A stretch of DNA of 5,677 nucleotides from Burkholderiales bacterium (GTDB taxonomy: Bacteria > Pseudomonadota > Gammaproteobacteria > Burkholderiales > JAEUMW01). The DNA lies in NCBI GenBank assembly GCA_016791285.1, contig JAEUMX010000197.1:1-5677 (forward strand). Direction: 5' to 3'. Below are positions 4,817-5,677 of this stretch, piece after piece. The notes beneath the pieces were generated by a model. It had not been told where the DNA came from and made no database searches. It saw only the letters and a program-made list of their open reading frames with translations. Position 1 is the stretch's first letter; each line of letters starts with the position of its first letter. The translations under genes and the position numbers were made by a program.

Positions 4817-5677
4817 TCAAAACGCCGGCGGCGCGTCGCTCCAGCTCGCGGGGTCCGCGCCCATCTTCTCACCCCGGTCCGCCAGATCGTTCATGGTCTC
4901 CTTGACGAACACGCCGGGGACCGGCGGAACCCAGTCGCCGGGGATCGACACGACACGCACCTCGACGTCGGCCTTGCGCTTGAGCCGCGAGATCTCGGCC
5001 ATAGCGAACAGATGCCGGACGGCGGTGGCCGTGGCCGCGCGCGTGGAGGTCTCCATGCTGCGTTGAATGACCGCCGGCCAGTTCGGCTCCGTCACTTGCG
5101 GCACCGGGCGGAACTGATTGTTGAAGATCACCCAGAAGCGCAGCTTCGGCATCGGCAGACCCGGATACGCCTTCTGCCACAGGGCGGGCAGGGTGCCCTC
5201 CTCGTTGATGCGCCCGCCATAGACGATGTTGCCGGTGACGCCGCCGTCCACGTACAGGCCGTCGTCGATGATCCGGAACGGAAAGGCGCCGGGGATTCCG
5301 GCCGAGGCGAGCATCACGCTGTGGATGCGGTCGAGCTTGCCGGAGTCGGCGGCGCGCCGGGCTTCAGTCACCAGGTTGAATATCCGTGACGTGCCATCGT
5401 CGAGATTGGTCGTGTTGACCAGCGCGACGCGGCCGTCGTCCCCCGCTTTCGAGATGCGTCGAACCATGTCGATGGTGACGTACTTCTGCATCTCTCGCTC
5501 GAGCCCCGGAACCTCGGCGAACGAAGCATTGTCCGGCAGGAAGTACAGCATCCCGCGCCGCTGCACCCAGTCCTTCTGCGGATTGCGATAGAGGGACACG
5601 ATCTGGTCGATCGACTGCTCGTCGCCCAGGAATGCGAACGGGGCGATCAGCGCGCCGGTGCTGACACCGGTCACGGC
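4817..5677 (-). CDS. Patatin-like phospholipase family protein, C-terminal part (5' end beyond right edge)
   Basis: A predicted lipid acyl hydrolase with a Ser-Asp dyad. The 286 visible residues begin in mid-domain with [11 protein letters not shown]6 in G-x-S-x-G is the nucleophile, so the oxyanion-loop glycines and the real start lie outside the window. The second dyad residue is the Asp of DGG (residues 144-146, near 5241-5248), preceded by a conserved [11 protein letters not shown] segment. The central part around [14 protein letters not shown] fits the patatin fold. The remaining roughly 140 residues have no catalytic motif I recognise and end in a proline-rich tail. A GTG at 5672-5674 opens a frame but is inside the nucleophile motif and is not the start. 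It precedes prk by 49 nt on the same strand, so co-transcription is possible. The true N-terminus (signal peptide or lipobox) cannot be judged, so cellular location is unknown. Confidence 0.9.
   Translation of the reverse strand, partial: AVTGVSTGALIAPFAFLGDEQSIDQIVSLYRNPQKDWVQRRGMLYFLPDNASFAEVPGLEREMQKYVTIDMVRRISKAGDDGRVALVNTTNLDDGTSRIFNLVTEARRAADSGKLDRIHSVMLASAGIPGAFPFRIIDDGLYVDGGVTGNIVYGGRINEEGTLPALWQKAYPGLPMPKLRFWVIFNNQFRPVPQVTEPNWPAVIQRSMETSTRAATATAVRHLFAMAEISRLKRKADVEVRVVSIPGDWVPPVPGVFVKETMNDLADRGEKMGADPASWSDAPPAF

Noticed and set aside
4815..4820. TTGACG on the minus strand as a -35 box for prk
   Set aside because: No -10-like hexamer is found 16-18 nt downstream and it overlaps the patatin-like gene stop.
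4768..4872. 35-codon N-terminal extension of phosphoribulokinase
   Set aside because: The family N-terminus and a strong ribosome binding site both place the start at 4767; the extension is unlike any Prk sequence I know and overlaps the end of the patatin-like gene.
3625..4905. Plus-strand open frame (426 codons) opposite prk
   Set aside because: Antisense shadow of phosphoribulokinase and part of ribBX; no domain, no start signal and biased composition.

Overview
The window is GC-rich chromosomal DNA, with codon third positions almost all G or C. It reads as a housekeeping stretch from a proteobacterium, most likely a betaproteobacterium or a close gammaproteobacterium. The reasons are the order rib - nusB - thiL - pgpA, a RibB fused to a degenerate RibA-like domain (the RibBX type common in Proteobacteria), and a proteobacterial class I phosphoribulokinase. 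The lineage is inferred from gene order and protein motifs; nothing here fixes the genus.

Nearly everything is transcribed on the minus strand, so the order runs right to left. At the right edge is the C-terminal part of a patatin-like lipid hydrolase (4817-5677, 5' end outside the window). Next come phosphoribulokinase (3889-4767, strong ribosome binding site), ribBX (2652-3767), ribH (2170-2649, TTG start) and nusB (1734-2183). ribBX, ribH and nusB are packed with a 2-nt gap and then a 14-nt overlap, as in one transcript. The minus-strand run is then interrupted by a small plus-strand cassette: a 52-codon single-pass membrane ORF (1113-1271) overlapping by ATGA an ArsN2-like GNAT acetyltransferase (1268-1711). 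Beyond it the minus strand resumes with thiL (74-1072), whose stop overlaps the GTG start of pgpA, of which only the first 25 codons are in the window.

Functionally, RibBX makes 3,4-dihydroxy-2-butanone 4-phosphate from ribulose 5-phosphate, and RibH condenses it with the pyrimidine precursor to 6,7-dimethyl-8-ribityllumazine, the step before riboflavin. Phosphoribulokinase, encoded just upstream, uses the same ribulose 5-phosphate to make ribulose 1,5-bisphosphate. NusB is the antitermination factor commonly encoded behind ribH. ThiL makes thiamine diphosphate, and PgpA acts in phosphatidylglycerol synthesis. The GNAT/membrane-ORF pair is the only accessory-looking element.

I see no CRISPR array, tRNA, rRNA, insertion sequence or recognisable riboswitch, and nothing that makes a convincing undescribed system. 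The observations most worth a second look are the RibA-like domain lacking the GTP cyclohydrolase II zinc site, the inverted GNAT cassette splitting the nusB-thiL linkage, and the unannotated small membrane ORF.
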